DNA from: PALSA-660 sp963726435
GTDB lineage: Bacteria; Actinomycetota; Coriobacteriia; Anaerosomatales; PALSA-660
DNA length: 64,000 nt
Assembly (NCBI GenBank): GCA_963726435.1
Contig: CAVSCJ010000001.1
Location: 62,001-126,000, forward strand
Direction of reading: 5' to 3'
Both the position numbers and the translations under genes were made by a program. This document shows positions 50,645 through 61,700 of the stretch, piece by piece. The notes below the pieces were generated by a model. The model did not search any database. It was given only the letters and a program-made list of their open reading frames with translations, and had not been told where the DNA came from. The stretch's first letter is position 1. Every line of letters starts with the position of its first letter.

Positions 50645-51252
50645 GCGACGCCCAGACGTCCGAGGAGCGCGCGGAGACCGGCCGGATCCGGCAGGAAGAA
50701 GAGGTAGGCATACACCGAGGCGTCCGCGTCGTGGAAACGCGTCTTGAGCAGAAAGGCGACGTCCGCACGCATGGCCGCGTCAGAGGCGACCGCCTGCGTG
50801 ATCGCGCCGGCCATGTCCATGGTGGAGGAGGGCCTGGCCGGCAGGAGGCTCATGTCGGCCAGCCTGCCGACCGCAGCGAGGTAGGCGGACATCAGCAGTG
50901 ACGCCACGTGCGTGAAGAGCGCCTCCTCGTCGGACCGGAAGGCCCGCGTGGACCCGACAGGCCTCGCGTGCATGAGATCCACCAGCGCGAGCGCGGAGTC
51001 ACGCTCCGCCATGAACAGCATGCTGCCGCCGATGTCACCGAGCAGCCGCACGTGGACGCCGACCACGAGCGCTTCGGGCCCACCGAAGAACTCCGGGACC
51101 TCTCCGACGCCCAGCACCTCGAGAGTGGGGACGTCGATCCAAACCCGGTGTCCCACTAGTTGCGAGAGGGCGGTCGCAGCGTGCCCCGCGCCGATGCTCG
51201 CCGTCTCCCTCAGCGCGTCGGCCTGCATCTCGGACAATGAGTCGACTCTCAT
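50641..51252 (-). CDS. cheC: CheY-P phosphatase/adaptation protein CheC
   Basis: 203 residues. First conserved motif ALRETASIGAGHAATALSQL carries the E and N/H-type active-site position (the usual D/E-x3-N appears as E-x-ASIGAGHA, so the N seems replaced by H), and a second, IGGSMLFMAE region follows. The second active-site helix is weak. It may be mainly a CheD partner. The ATG overlaps the cheA stop as ATGA; the longer open frame lies inside cheA. Confidence 0.88.
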   Translation of the reverse strand: MRVDSLSEMQADALRETASIGAGHAATALSQLVGHRVWIDVPTLEVLGVGEVPEFFGGPEALVVGVHVRLLGDIGGSMLFMAERDSALALVDLMHARPVGSTRAFRSDEEALFTHVASLLMSAYLAAVGRLADMSLLPARPSSTMDMAGAITQAVASDAAMRADVAFLLKTRFHDADASVYAYLFFLPDPAGLRALLGRLGVA

Positions 51253-53289
51253 CGCTGTCCCTCCCCTGCGGCGAACAGCGCGCGCGGATCGATGATGAGT
51301 GCGACGCTGCCGTCTCCCAGAACGGCGGCACCGCTCAGCCCCCTGACGCCGTCGAATAGACCGGATAGCGGCTTGATCACGATCTCCTGCCGTCCCACCA
51401 GCCCATCCACGCCTATCGCGCGTGCCGACTCTCCCCACTCCAGCAGTACGATGTTTCGGCTGCGGACCGGAGAGCGCTCCTCTTCCTCGAGCCCGACGAC
51501 CGAGCCGAGAGTGTCGAGCGGGACCACTCGGCCGTCGCGGAGGGTGAGCACGGGATGGAGATCGACCGTCCCGACCGGCAGGTCGTCGTAGGCGAGCACC
51601 TCAGTCACCGTGCCGAGCGGGATCGCGTATGTGTGGCCGGAACTGCGCACCAGCAGCGCTTGGATGATAGCCAGCGTGAGCGGGAGCGCCAGCACGAACT
51701 CGGTTCCCCTGCCGGGTCTCGACCGGATGGCCAGAGTACCCCCCAGCTGTTCGACCTTGGCCCGAACCACATCCATCCCGACGCCGCGTCCGGACACCTT
51801 CGTCGCGTGCTCGGCGGTCGAGAATCCCGGCGTGCAGGTGAAGAGCAGGATGTCGTCGTCAGTCATCGTCTCGCGATCGCCGGCTTGCGCCAGACCGCGC
51901 GACAAGGCTGCCTGCCATATGCGCTCGACGTCCATCCCGCGACCGTCGTCGGCTACCGAGACGAGCACCCGGTCGCGCTCGCGCGCGGCCGACAGGCGCA
52001 CCAGCCCGCGCGCGGGCTTTCCCGCGGCAACGCGCTCCTCCGTGGACTCCAGTCCGTGGTCGATAGAGTTGCGGAGCAGGTGCACCAGCGGTTCCACGAT
52101 CTCGTCGAGCACGGTCCGGTCGAGTTCGATGTCGACGCCCTCGACCTCGAAGGCGAGGTCCTTGCCCAGGTCGCGCGCGAGGTCGCGCACCATCCGTGGG
52201 AACCGGTTGAAAGTGTTGCCGACGGGGACCATGCGCGTCTCCATGACCTCGCGCTGAAGCTCCGCCGAGATTCGGTGCACCTCTTCGACCGCGGCGTGGA
52301 GGCCGCGGTCGTCGATGCGGTCGGTGATGTTCTCCAGGCGCGACCTCGCGATGACCAGCTCGCCGACGATGTCGACCATCTCGTCGAGGTGGGTGAGCGC
52401 TATGCGCACCGTCTGGGTGTCGACGAGCTTCGGGACTGCCTTGTGGGCCCGTCCGAAGGCGGCGTCGCGATCGGGCCCCGTCTCCACGGAGCCGGTCGGG
52501 ATGTTCGGCGCCCTCCTGCCCTACGAGCCCGGCCGACTCGGCTTCTGCCGGTGCCTCGGCGGCCGCGTGCGACTCAACGACCGTCGCGGACTCCACCTCG
52601 GTGATCGCGCGAACGGCCTCGGCGAGCTTCTCGCCGGGCCGATCGGTGCGAACGCTCACGGTGAAGGTGCCGTCGAACTCGCCGTCGTCGATATCCGACT
52701 CGGACGGGACGGTCCCCACGACCTCCCCCAGTTGGCGGAGGCGCTTGATGACCATGTAGGCGCGAACCGCGGCGAGCTGACAGGCGGCCTCGATCGTGAC
52801 CGAGAGGGTGACGACCCCCGCCTCGGCGCCATCCGCGGCGGCCCGAGTCGCGTCGAGCCCAGAGCCCGAGGCCGGATCCGGCGCAGGGGCGCCCCGGGTC
52901 GCCGTGTCGGTGCGCTCCCGCAGCTCCTGCACCGTCAGCTCGGCGTCGATCTCTGGACCGCCCGACGCCTCGTGGTCGATGAGCTCGCGCAGCGTGTCGG
53001 TCGCGCGGAGGACGACGTCGATCAGGTCGCCCGTGACCGGCTGTTCGCGCTTCCTGACGGTGTCCATGAGGCTTTCCATGGTGTGCGTGAGGGCGGCGGT
53101 CCGGTCGTAGCCCATCGTCCCGGACATCCCCTTGAGGCTGTGGGCGGCGCGGAACACCGCTTCGACCGGCTCCAAGTCCTCAGGATCGGACTCGAGCGTC
53201 AGGAGAGCGTCGATGATGCCCTGCAGGTACTCGGCGCTCTCCGAGAGGAATACCTCACGGTACGCCCCCATGTCGAGCTCGTCGGTCAC
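51249..53289 (-). CDS. cheA: Chemotaxis histidine kinase CheA, one frameshift
   Basis: About 679 residues once repaired. The N-terminal frame (start GTG 53287-53289, overlapping the cheB stop as GTGA) has the HPt domain with AHSLKGMSGTMGY and a P2-like domain. The C-terminal frame, open from about 52520 to 51249, has the dimerisation helices (LTHLDEMVDIVGEL), ATPase boxes HLLRNSIDHGLES, ADDGRGMD, PGFSTAEHATKVSGRGVGMD (given without extension) and a CheW-like end. The total of 2041 bases is 3n+1, so one extra base lies near 52511-52513, in a run of C. Sequence error or recent mutation is equally possible. Confidence 0.9.
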
Positions 53290-54341
53290 TCGCTCGCTCC
53301 GTTCCGCAACGCGAGACGGATCTCGACGGCCACGCGATCGATCGGGACCACGGCCTGCGCCGCACCGATCTTGACCGCGGAGCCGGGCATGCCCCACACC
53401 ACCGAGGTCTCCCGGTCCTGGGCGATGGTGTGCCCACCGGCTTCTCGGACCGCCAGCAGCCCCACGGCGGCGTCGGAGCCCATCCCCGTGAGCACCACGC
53501 CGACCGCCTTGTCGCCGAACGCGTGTGCTGAGCTTTCGAGCAGGGGGTCTGCCGCCGGGATCAGCCCGTGGATGGACGGCCCTGCGACGAGTTCGATGCG
53601 GGTCGGCTCCTTCGGCGCTCCCACGATCCGCATGTGCGTGCCGTATGGGGCGACGTAGCCATGCCCCGCGAGAACTCGCATTCCGTCTTCCGCCTCGGAG
53701 ACCGGGAAGCCGGCTACCTTGGCCAGACGCGCCGCCAGGGACGCGGCGAATCCTGCGGGGAGGTGCTGGACCACCAGGAATGCAGCCGACAGGTCCGGCT
53801 GCAGGCCTGCGAAGACGCTGTCGAGCGCCAGCGGCCCTCCGGTCGATGCCGCGATGCACACGACCCTCTCGGGGTCGCCTGCCGCGGGAGTCATGCGCGG
53901 GGCTGCGGGAGCGCGAGGCACGGCTCGCGCGCGCTTCTCGGGGCTCGTAGCGTACGCGGCCTCGATCGCCCTTACGAGCTCGATGGTCAGCCTGCCGATG
54001 GAGGTGGCGAGGCCTTCACGCGGTTTGAGGACGAAATCCGTGGCGCCGGCCTCGAGCGCTTCGAAGGTCGTCTCAGGGTCGTCCACGCCCGTCAGCATGA
54101 CGACGCGTGCCCTGGAGTCACGCACGATCAGCCGCAACGCCTCCATCCCGTCCATCTCGGGCATCTGGATGTCGAGAGTGACGACGTCGGGATCGAGCGC
54201 CCTGACCGCGGCGACAGCCTCCACGCCGTTGCGGGCCACGCCCACGACCTCCATGTGCGAGGCCTCGCCCAGGACGCGCGTGAGTATCTGGCGCACCAGC
54301 GCCGAATCGTCCACAACCAGGACGCGGATGGTCGGCTTCAT
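53286..54341 (-). CDS. cheB: Protein-glutamate methylesterase CheB
   Basis: 351 residues: an N-terminal receiver domain (LVVDDSALVRQIL, TLDIQMPEMDG) joined by a linker to the methylesterase domain with AASTGGP (catalytic Ser), VQHLPAGF (His) and GMGSDAAVG (Asp). It removes methyl groups from receptors upon phosphorylation by CheA. Confidence 0.96.
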   Translation of the reverse strand: MKPTIRVLVVDDSALVRQILTRVLGEASHMEVVGVARNGVEAVAAVRALDPDVVTLDIQMPEMDGMEALRLIVRDSRARVVMLTGVDDPETTFEALEAGATDFVLKPREGLATSIGRLTIELVRAIEAAYATSPEKRARAVPRAPAAPRMTPAAGDPERVVCIAASTGGPLALDSVFAGLQPDLSAAFLVVQHLPAGFAASLAARLAKVAGFPVSEAEDGMRVLAGHGYVAPYGTHMRIVGAPKEPTRIELVAGPSIHGLIPAADPLLESSAHAFGDKAVGVVLTGMGSDAAVGLLAVREAGGHTIAQDRETSVVWGMPGSAVKIGAAQAVVPIDRVAVEIRLALRNGASE

Positions 54342-54354
54342 CTCGGGCCGCCGT

Positions 54355-54726
54355 TCAGCGCGCGTCGGCGGCGAGGCACTTCTTTACGGTCTCGAGCACC
54401 TTCGCCGGTTGGAAGGGCTTGACGAGGAAGTCCATCGCGCCGGACTCGAGGGCCTCGACGATCATGTGCTGCTGGCCCATCGCGCTCACCATCAGCACGC
54501 GCGCCTCAGGGTCCTTGCTGCGGATGACCTTGAGCGTATCGATCCCGTTCATCTCGGGCATCGTGATGTCGAGGGTGACCAGGTCCGGGGCGACCGTGTC
54601 GTACTTCTCCACCGCGTCGCGGCCGTTGACGGCCTCCTCGATGCGATAGCCCTCCTTGGAGAGTATGTCGCGGATCATCATGCGCATGAACGCCGCATCG
54701 TCCACGACCAGGATCGTGCTCGGCAT
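54355..54726 (-). CDS. cheY: Chemotaxis response regulator CheY
   Basis: Single receiver domain, 123 residues: VVDDAAFMRMM, phospho-acceptor in LVTLDITMPEMNG, the SA switch residue in LMVSAMGQ and KPFQPAKV. With no flagellar motor genes nearby, its output may be the type IV pilus. It starts immediately after the cheW stop. Confidence 0.95.
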   Translation of the reverse strand: MPSTILVVDDAAFMRMMIRDILSKEGYRIEEAVNGRDAVEKYDTVAPDLVTLDITMPEMNGIDTLKVIRSKDPEARVLMVSAMGQQHMIVEALESGAMDFLVKPFQPAKVLETVKKCLAADAR

Positions 54727-55203
54727 CTAGGCGTCCCCCTCTTGTGTCTCCGTGGCCGCGAGGTCGTACTCCGCGCGAGGCAGGACGCGCTCGAGGTCCA
54801 GCAGGATGATCAGACGACCGTCCAGGTGAACGACGGCCTCGAAGGCTTCGACGATCTCGCGAGGAAGCGCGGCCTCCGGGGCGGGCATCATCTGGTCGGT
54901 CTGGAAGGTCGCGACCTCGCTGGCCGCGTCCACAGCAAGACCGACGGCGCCGGAGGACGTCTCGGCGACGACGATCCGCGCGCGGGTGGTCGGATCGAAC
55001 GTCGTGCCGAACAGGCGCTTGCCCAGATCGACGACGGGCACGACACGCCCGCGAAGGTCGATGACGCCCTGGACCGACTCCGGAGCGCGCGGGACGGGCG
55101 TGACGGTCTCGTAGCGGATGATGCTGCTCACGTTGACTATCGGGAGCCCGTACTCCTCGGTGCCCACCCGGAAGAGCACGTACTGTCGTCCATCGGCGTT
55201 CAC
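54727..55203 (-). CDS. cheW: Chemotaxis coupling protein CheW
   Basis: 158 residues, two-lobed CheW fold: YVLFRVGTEEYGLPIVNV, PVPRAPESVQGVIDLRGRVVPVVDL, given as PVPRAPESVQGVIDLRG, and LIILLDLERVL. The start GTG 55201-55203 overlaps the mcp stop as GTGA. It bridges receptors and CheA. Confidence 0.95.
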   Translation of the reverse strand: MNADGRQYVLFRVGTEEYGLPIVNVSSIIRYETVTPVPRAPESVQGVIDLRGRVVPVVDLGKRLFGTTFDPTTRARIVVAETSSGAVGLAVDAASEVATFQTDQMMPAPEAALPREIVEAFEAVVHLDGRLIILLDLERVLPRAEYDLAATETQEGDA

Positions 55204-56526
55204 GCTTCGTCGCCCTCGAGACGGAGTCTCTTGACCGACTCCTCCAGGCGATGCGACATGTCGGCCAGGTCCTGGGCAGAGGAGGAGATCTCCTCCATGC
55301 AGGCCGTCTGCTCCTCGGCGGCGGCGGCGGTCTCCTCGACCGCGGCCGCGTTCTCCTCGACGACCGCGGCGATGTCGTGCATCGCCCGGTCGACGGCGTC
55401 GGTGCGCTCCTTCTGGTCGGTCATCGCCTGGGCGATCCGGTCCGCGAGCTCGGCGGTGTGCTGGACGGCCTCGTCGATCTCGGCGAGCGCGGCGCCGGTG
55501 CGGCCCACGACCTCGGTGCCCATGGTCATCTCGCGCTGGCCGATCTCCATCAGGCGCACTGCCTTGTTCGTCTCGTACTGGACTTCCTTGATCAGCTCGC
55601 CGATCTGCTCGGCGGCCTTGCCGGAGCCCTCGGCGAGCTTGCGGACCTCCTCCGCGACGACGGCGAAGCCGCGGCCCGACTCGCCCGCTCGTGCAGCCTC
55701 GATGGCCGCGTTGAGGGAGAGCAGGTTGGTCTGGTCGGCGATACCTGTGATGACGTCGACGATCTTGCCGATCTCGTCCGAGCGCCTGCCCAGCAGGGCG
55801 ACGGACGCGGCGAGCGTCTCGATCGACTGCTGCACCTCGGCGATCTTCGCTATGGCCTCGTCGGTCGCCGCGCGGCCGTGGTCGGCCTGCCGCGCCGCCT
55901 CCTGGCTGATGCGCGACGCCTCGACCGCCTGCACGGAGACGTTGTTCACGGTCTGTGCGATCGCACCGACCGCGGAGCTCGTCTCCTCGACCTTGCGCGA
56001 CTGGAGCTCGGCTCCGTGGGCGATGTGCTGGACCGAATTCGAGATCTCCATCGTCGAGGCGCTGATCTCCTGGGATGACGCAGAGAGGTCGGTGGCCGCA
56101 GTCGCCACGGATTCCGAGGAGCGGCGCACGCCGCCAGCTATCTCGGCCAGCGACTCGATCAGACGATTGCACTCGTCGGTGAGAAGGCCGATCTCGTCTG
56201 GACGATGGATCGCGGCGCTGACGGTGAGGTCGCCCATCCCCGCCTGCGCCATCACGTCGCCGACGCTGCTGAGCGGCTGGAGGATGCGCACGGCGAAGGC
56301 CTTGTCCCACGCGCGCTGGCCGAAGAACACGGCGATCCGCCATGACCACCGCACCGGCGCCCATCAGCCAGATGATCTGCATGAGGCTGGGCTTCAGGAG
56401 CCAGATCGCGAAGCCGGAGGTGACGATGGCACCCGCCGCGACCGCTGGCCCGATCGTCAGCCAAGTCTGTACCCCGAACGCGCGCGCGAGGCCTTCCTCG
56501 ACCTTGATGGTGCTGCGTTGCGCCAC
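55200..56526 (-). CDS. Methyl-accepting chemotaxis protein, one frameshift
   Basis: About 441 residues once repaired. Start GTG 56524-56526 with GGAGG 9 bases upstream. Two membrane helices (WLTIGPAVAAGAIVTSGFAIW and IIWLMGAGAVVMA) are separated by only about six residues, so there is no outside sensing domain. A HAMP-like segment and the long signalling coil follow, with the hairpin tip containing GIADQTNLLSLNAAIEAARAG, quoted as TNLLSLNAAIEAARAG. The frame breaks near 56334-56343 (GGCGGATCG reads better with one G less); total length is 3n+1. Confidence 0.88.
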
Positions 56527-56661
56527 CTTCGACACCCTCCTCCTCGAGAGCCACAGACCCGCCCGCGGCCCGCTGACCACTCCCCTCGCACGATTCTACT
56601 TCCTTTGCATCGGCATGAGGACGCGGACGGTCGATTCCCGGCGCCCTGACGGCGATGCCGT

Positions 56662-57493
56662 TCAGATCTTGCGGTAGATCCTCTCGCGCCCCGATATCGG
56701 CTCGAAGCGCGTTCGCCGACTGCGTCGCCATCTTCTCCGTGCGTCCGAGCACCAGGTATCCGCCCCTCGTGAGCGCCCGGTGGAACACCCCGGTGACGCG
56801 TTCCTGCTGCTCTCTCGTCAGGTAGATGAACACGTTGCGGCACAGGATCAGATCGATGGAGAGCGGCGGGTCGTCGGTGAAGAGGTCCAGCTTCTTGAAA
56901 CGGACCCTGTCCCGGACCTCTGGATTGACGCGGAAGTGGCGCTCGTCCGCGGTGACGAACCGGGAGCGGTACTCCGACGGGATGTGGTCGATCTTGGCGA
57001 TGTCGTACTCCGCGCACTCGGCGGTCCTCAGCGCGATCGGGTCCAGGTCGGTCGCGGCCACGCGGAGCAGCGGCTTCGCGCGCTTGGGGCTCTCCGACGC
57101 CAGGAACGCCATCGCGATGGAGTAGGGCTCCTCGCCGGTCGCGCATCCCGCCGACCACGCTCGCACGGCTTGTCGGCCCGAGGCGGCCTTGGCAGCAAGG
57201 ATCTGGGGGATGACCTCGCCCTGGATGACGTCCCAGACGGGCGGGTCGCGGAAGAAGTCGGTCACGTTGATGGTCAGTGCGTCCAGCAGGCGCGCGTACT
57301 CGGTCTCGTGCAACATGAGGTAGCTGGCGTACTCGCGGTAGGTCGTGAGACCCAGAGCCCGGAGCCTGGTGCCGAGGCGCCTCTCCGCGTAGGCGTTGCG
57401 GTACTGGGAAAGGTCGACACCGCGCTCGCGCTCGATCTGGGCGATGAGCGGGGCGATGCTCCCACGTGCGGCGAGGTCGTCGATGTCTTCCAT
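56662..57493 (-). CDS. cheR: Chemoreceptor methyltransferase CheR, one frameshift near the end
   Basis: About 276 residues once repaired. Helical N-terminal domain, then a SAM-binding domain with VRAWSAGCATGEEPYSIAM, ATDLDPIAL and DLILCRNVFIYL. In the long open frame the C-terminus turns to nonsense after GGYLVLGRTEKM; one base shifted, the sequence gives FEPISGRERIYRKI and a stop at 56662, the expected CheR end. The extra base lies near 56701-56718. It is the first gene of the chemotaxis operon, with GGAAGG before the ATG. Confidence 0.9.
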
Positions 57494-57541
57494 TCAGACC
57501 TTCCGTCGGGCGCCCGCGCGTCGTGCGCGGATGCCGTCAAG

Positions 57542-57571
57542 TTTACGCGTACGCGGCGCGCGAGGTAGAAT
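57542..57571 (+). promoter_or_regulatory. Promoter of the L,D-transpeptidase gene
   Basis: TTTACG (57542-57547), 18-base spacer, TAGAAT (57566-57571), about 30 bases upstream of the ATG. It lies in the divergent gap with cheR. Confidence 0.6.
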
Positions 57572-57602
57572 CCTGCGAACCTACTTGTCGAGGAAGAGGA
57601 CC

Positions 57603-58640
57603 ATGGATCGTACGCATGTACCAGGACGCGTCGCGACCGCTCTGATCGCGCTGGTCCTGACCGCTTTCATCGCCGCGATGACGTGGGCCGCGCTCGACGA
57701 CAGACTTCTCGCCGACAACCTGCCCGCGGGCGCCACGGTCGCAGGGGTGTCCATCGGAGGACTGAGCCCAGCCGAGGCCACGCGCGTGATCGATCAGCAG
57801 GTCAGCGGACCGTTGCTTCAACCAGTCTCCGTCACCTTCCGGGGAGCGCCCGCAACGGTCGATCCCACGCAGTTCACGTCCATCGACGTCGAGGAGATCC
57901 TCGCCGATGCCGACGCGCCCAAGCACGCCGCGACGCTGCCGGAGCGCGTCTGGTGGCGCGTCACCTCCACCCCGTACGGGCACGACACGACGAGCGTCAT
58001 CTCCGTGGACGTCGCGAAGGTGCAGACCTGGGTCGCGTCTGAGAAGGTGAGGCTGTCCATCCCGGCTGTCGATGCGACGGTCTCCGTCAAGGGATCGAAG
58101 CTCAACATCAGGCGCGCGAAGGCGGGGGTCAGCTTCGACGCCACGGCCGCGGCCGCGGCCGTCTCGGACGCTCTTCTGACGGGCGCCAAGACGGTCGCGC
58201 TGGTCGAGACCTCCACGACGCCCAGGATCACGGACAAGAAGCTCGGCAAGACCATCTTCGTGAGCACGAGCCACAGGACCCTGACGCTCTACAACGGAGC
58301 CAAGGTCGAGAAGAAGTACCGCGTGGCTGTCGGCATGCCGGCGTATCCGACGCCCACCGGGACCTACGAGGTCGAGCTGAAGCGGTACCGCCCAAGTTGG
58401 AGCAACCCGGGCAGCGCCTGGGCGGCGAGCATGCCCGACTACATCCCGCCCGGACCCGCGAACCCGCTCGGTACCCGTGCACTGAACATCAGCGCCCCGG
58501 GGATCAGGATCCACGGAACGAGCAACAACGGCTCGATCGGGACGGCGGCCTCCCACGGGTGCATGCGCATGCACATGTGGGACATCGAGGACCTGTATCC
58601 GCGGGTGAAGGTCGGGACGAGGGTCATCATCGTCAGGTAG
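57603..58640 (+). CDS. L,D-transpeptidase, YkuD family
   Basis: 345 residues. N-terminal membrane anchor (about 10-32), then a VanW/YoaR-like region (VAGVSIGGLSPAEATRVI) that probably binds peptidoglycan, and a C-terminal YkuD domain (KTIFVSTSHRTLTLYN onward) with HGTSNNGSIG and the catalytic SHGCMRM. It makes 3-3 cross-links in the cell wall. AGGAAGAGG precedes the ATG. It is the only plus-strand gene in the last 20 kb. Confidence 0.94.
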   Translation: MDRTHVPGRVATALIALVLTAFIAAMTWAALDDRLLADNLPAGATVAGVSIGGLSPAEATRVIDQQVSGPLLQPVSVTFRGAPATVDPTQFTSIDVEEILADADAPKHAATLPERVWWRVTSTPYGHDTTSVISVDVAKVQTWVASEKVRLSIPAVDATVSVKGSKLNIRRAKAGVSFDATAAAAAVSDALLTGAKTVALVETSTTPRITDKKLGKTIFVSTSHRTLTLYNGAKVEKKYRVAVGMPAYPTPTGTYEVELKRYRPSWSNPGSAWAASMPDYIPPGPANPLGTRALNISAPGIRIHGTSNNGSIGTAASHGCMRMHMWDIEDLYPRVKVGTRVIIVR

Positions 58641-58671
58641 CGCGAGCGCGAGCGACAGCCCGCTCACCCGA

Positions 58672-58711
58672 GAACGAAGGCCCCGGCGCATCAGCGCCGG
58701 GGCCTTCGTTC
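58672..58711. terminator. Bidirectional terminator hairpin
   Basis: GAACGAAGGCCCCGGCG pairs perfectly with CGCCGGGGCCTTCGTTC (17 base pairs) around a 6-base loop. It ends the plus-strand transpeptidase gene and, from the other side, the minus-strand cytochrome gene. Confidence 0.88.
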
Positions 58712-58732
58712 GTCATTCAATTCCGATGCGGC

Positions 58733-61700
58733 CTATGGCGCCGGCCAGACACGCGCACCCGCGTGACACGCATCATCGCACGAACCAGCGTGATCGCCGG
58801 TGGGCGCGAAACCGATGTCCGTGCGCAAGAGATGCGGCTCGACCGAGCCGTGGCTGACGTGGCACGCGCCGCAGGAGATGCCCTGGCCGCCTGAGGAGGG
58901 TGCTTTCACGTGCGCGCTGTGCAGGGTGGTCCACGGACCGACACCATCGCCCTTCACGAACCAGCTCATGCCGGAGCCGTCGGCAGTGCCGGTGGCGTAC
59001 ACGGTGTCGAGGTGGCAGTCGTAGCAGAGCAAGTCGGAATCGGTGGACGGAACACCCTCGAGAGTGCCGACGAGGATCGGCGAGGACCCGGAGGTGTGCG
59101 GTCCGCGGGCCTGGCTGCCGACGACTGCGCTGTTGCCATGGCAATCGGTGCAGTAGAGGATCGACCTCGGCGTCCAAGGGTTCTGGAGGGTGGCGGTGAC
59201 GACCTCGGAGCCCGCCGCATAGGGGATCGAATGGACCGACGTCATGAGGCCCGGATCGGTGGTGACCGATACGTCTTCGCGACCTCCGGGCGCCACGTAC
59301 GACGAATGGCACTTGAAGCAGATGCCCCACTCTGTGGTGGACCGGGCGATCGGGTTGACGAAGTCTATGCCCCACGCGCCGGCGAGCGGGCCGGGGACCG
59401 CGGGGGCGAGCGCTGAGGCCGTGTTGCCTTCGTGGGTGTTGTGGCAGTCCGAACAGGTGACGTGGCGGTGAACGGCGCAGCCTCGGTCGAGACGTGCGAT
59501 GCCGCGGCCACCTCATCGATCGGGTGGCGCGACGGCAGCACCGGACCGAAGTCAGCGAGCACGAGCGAGGGCGCTGGACCTGCCATCTCCGTGCCGCCAC
59601 CGAGGTACGTCGGGTCCGCCGCGAGATCGCGCCGCTCGAAGGCGCCACACCTGCACCGACGGCGCCACCGTCCAGGGCGAACCTCCGTTCCCGACAACGA
59701 GCTCGCTGTGCGAGTCACCCTCGACGTCGCCCACGAGAAGGGAGCCGGTGCGGACCCCGATACCGGTCGCCCTTTCGATGCTCAGCAGCCGTGTCCAGAC
59801 CCCGATCCTGGAGACGCCACCTGCGGCACGACCACGACAGTGGCGTCGCCGCTGATCGGGTCGGAGAAGGTGACGGCGACCTCGATCGCCCGGGACGCGC
59901 GGGCAGCACATCTCCAACACCACTGGCGGTGGGCCTTGCCGTGCCGGACACGACCAGTAGCCCGCCTAGCTCGGCCCCCGTGTTGTCGAGCACCCGCACG
60001 GTCGAGGTGGCCGACGCAGTGTCGCCGACGATGATCTGGTTCTGGCCCGCCGGAGCGGTGTTCCAGACACGTCCGATCGACGGTGCGAACGGAGCGGTGC
60101 CCGCCGCCACTGTCGTGGCCGTGATCGCGACACCGCCGTCCCGCCGGCGATCGTGATGCTGTGGTCCGCCATGTTCGTCACGACGATGCTCGAGTACCCG
60201 CTACCCGTCAGATCGCCGGTTGTGATCGCCCAGGGCCCCGTCGGAAGAACCAGATCGCCGAGCGTGGAGAGAGCGGAACCGGTCCAGTCGTAGACGACGA
60301 GATGACCGTTGGCGGTGATCCCGATGATCTCGGCTGTGTCGGGGAGCACGCCGGCCCCGTTGGGGACTACGTTCGCCACGGCGAGCGACGTGAACCCGAA
60401 GCCGCCCGGGATCGCCGCGGTCACGGGAACCCGCGAGAGACCGGTGAGAGAGTCGCTCGCGATCACGCTCACGTCCGCCGAGAACGAGGAGGCCGACCAC
60501 CAGTTGGTTGCCGCGCAGGTAGGGGTCGACGCTCCCGGCCCCAGCCGGCCCCGTCCTTAGGCGCGAGGGAATACTGCTTCGGCCCGATGAGCGGGCGTTG
60601 GGTCAGCGCCCGAAAGCGCGCGGCCGTAGACCGATACGCGCCCGTACTCCGTCGTGCTGTTGGTCCGACGCGTACACCGCGATCAGCTCGGGCCTCGCGG
60701 ACTCGGACATCGGGTACGCCTGGCTCGAGGTGTCGGTGGACGCAGCGACCTTGCCGGGGGCGTGACAGGAGTCGCACTGGACGCGACCCTTTGCGTCGAG
60801 CAGCTTGGGGATCGCAACGCCAGCACCCGCGTCTCGACCCATCGGCGCGTGGCAGACCTGGCACTCCCCCACCCGCCGCGAGCCGGCGGGGACCCACGTC
60901 GCCGTGATGGACACCGTCGCAGTCGGACGAGCCGTGCCCGGACGCCGTATAGGTGGCGGAACCCTCCCAGGTGGCGCTTGCGGGCACGTGGCATGCGATG
61001 CAGAACGCGCGGTTGTCGGCCGTCACGGTGAAGGTCGTCGGAACCGCGGTCGGGACGATCGAGGCCACCAGGAGCGGAGCTACGGCGCTGCCGTGCGGAT
61101 CGTGGCACCACGAGCAACGGATGCCCGTGCCGCTGGTCGGCGTCGACAGGCCGCTGTAGTGGCCGGTCGTCATGAACACGGCCAAGCTGGCGAATCTCTC
61201 GCCCATGGCGGTTGCGTTCGCCGCCGTGTGGCACGTCGCGCAGTAGGCCTCACCGGCGTAGACGGGCGCAGTGACCTCGAACGAGCGGAGCAGCCTCGGA
61301 TAGGGGGTATCGGTGGCCGTTCGAGCCGTGCCGTGGCTATCGTGGCAGGTCGAGCAGTAGATCGGACTCGGGCCGTAGGGCGCGGTCGCCGGCGCGAGAG
61401 CGTGCACCGATGAGAGCTCGTAGAGCGACTGGATGTCCTTGTTGCTGCCGAGCTGCCCCTGGCCATGACACGCGAAGCACAACTGCACGTCGCCGACGGC
61501 GGGGTCGGTGCTCAGCACGAGCGACGTGCCGGTCGGCGTGGTGGTGGCGTCGATGCGATACGGGACCACCGTGGTCGCTGTGTGCGCTCGATGGCAGATC
61601 GCACAGGAGTCCGTGGTCGACTGCTGGGAGTCGAGGACCACATGCGGAGGGGTGACAGCGAACGCCGGTGCAAACCCCCCGGCGACGAACACCACAACGA

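Noticed and set aside
51859..53289. N-terminal CheA frame read on to 51859 as a separate long protein
   Set aside because: After about 52510 the translation becomes Arg/Pro-rich nonsense while the neighbouring frame encodes the CheA kinase domain, so it is one frameshifted gene.
56252..57493. CheR as a 413-residue protein with a long C-terminal extension
   Set aside because: The extension overlaps the mcp gene in another frame; the expected CheR end appears one base shifted with a stop at 56662.
51249..57493. Programmed ribosomal frameshifting in cheA, mcp and cheR
   Set aside because: No shared slippery sequence or stimulating structure was found, and three different sites in one operon would be exceptional.
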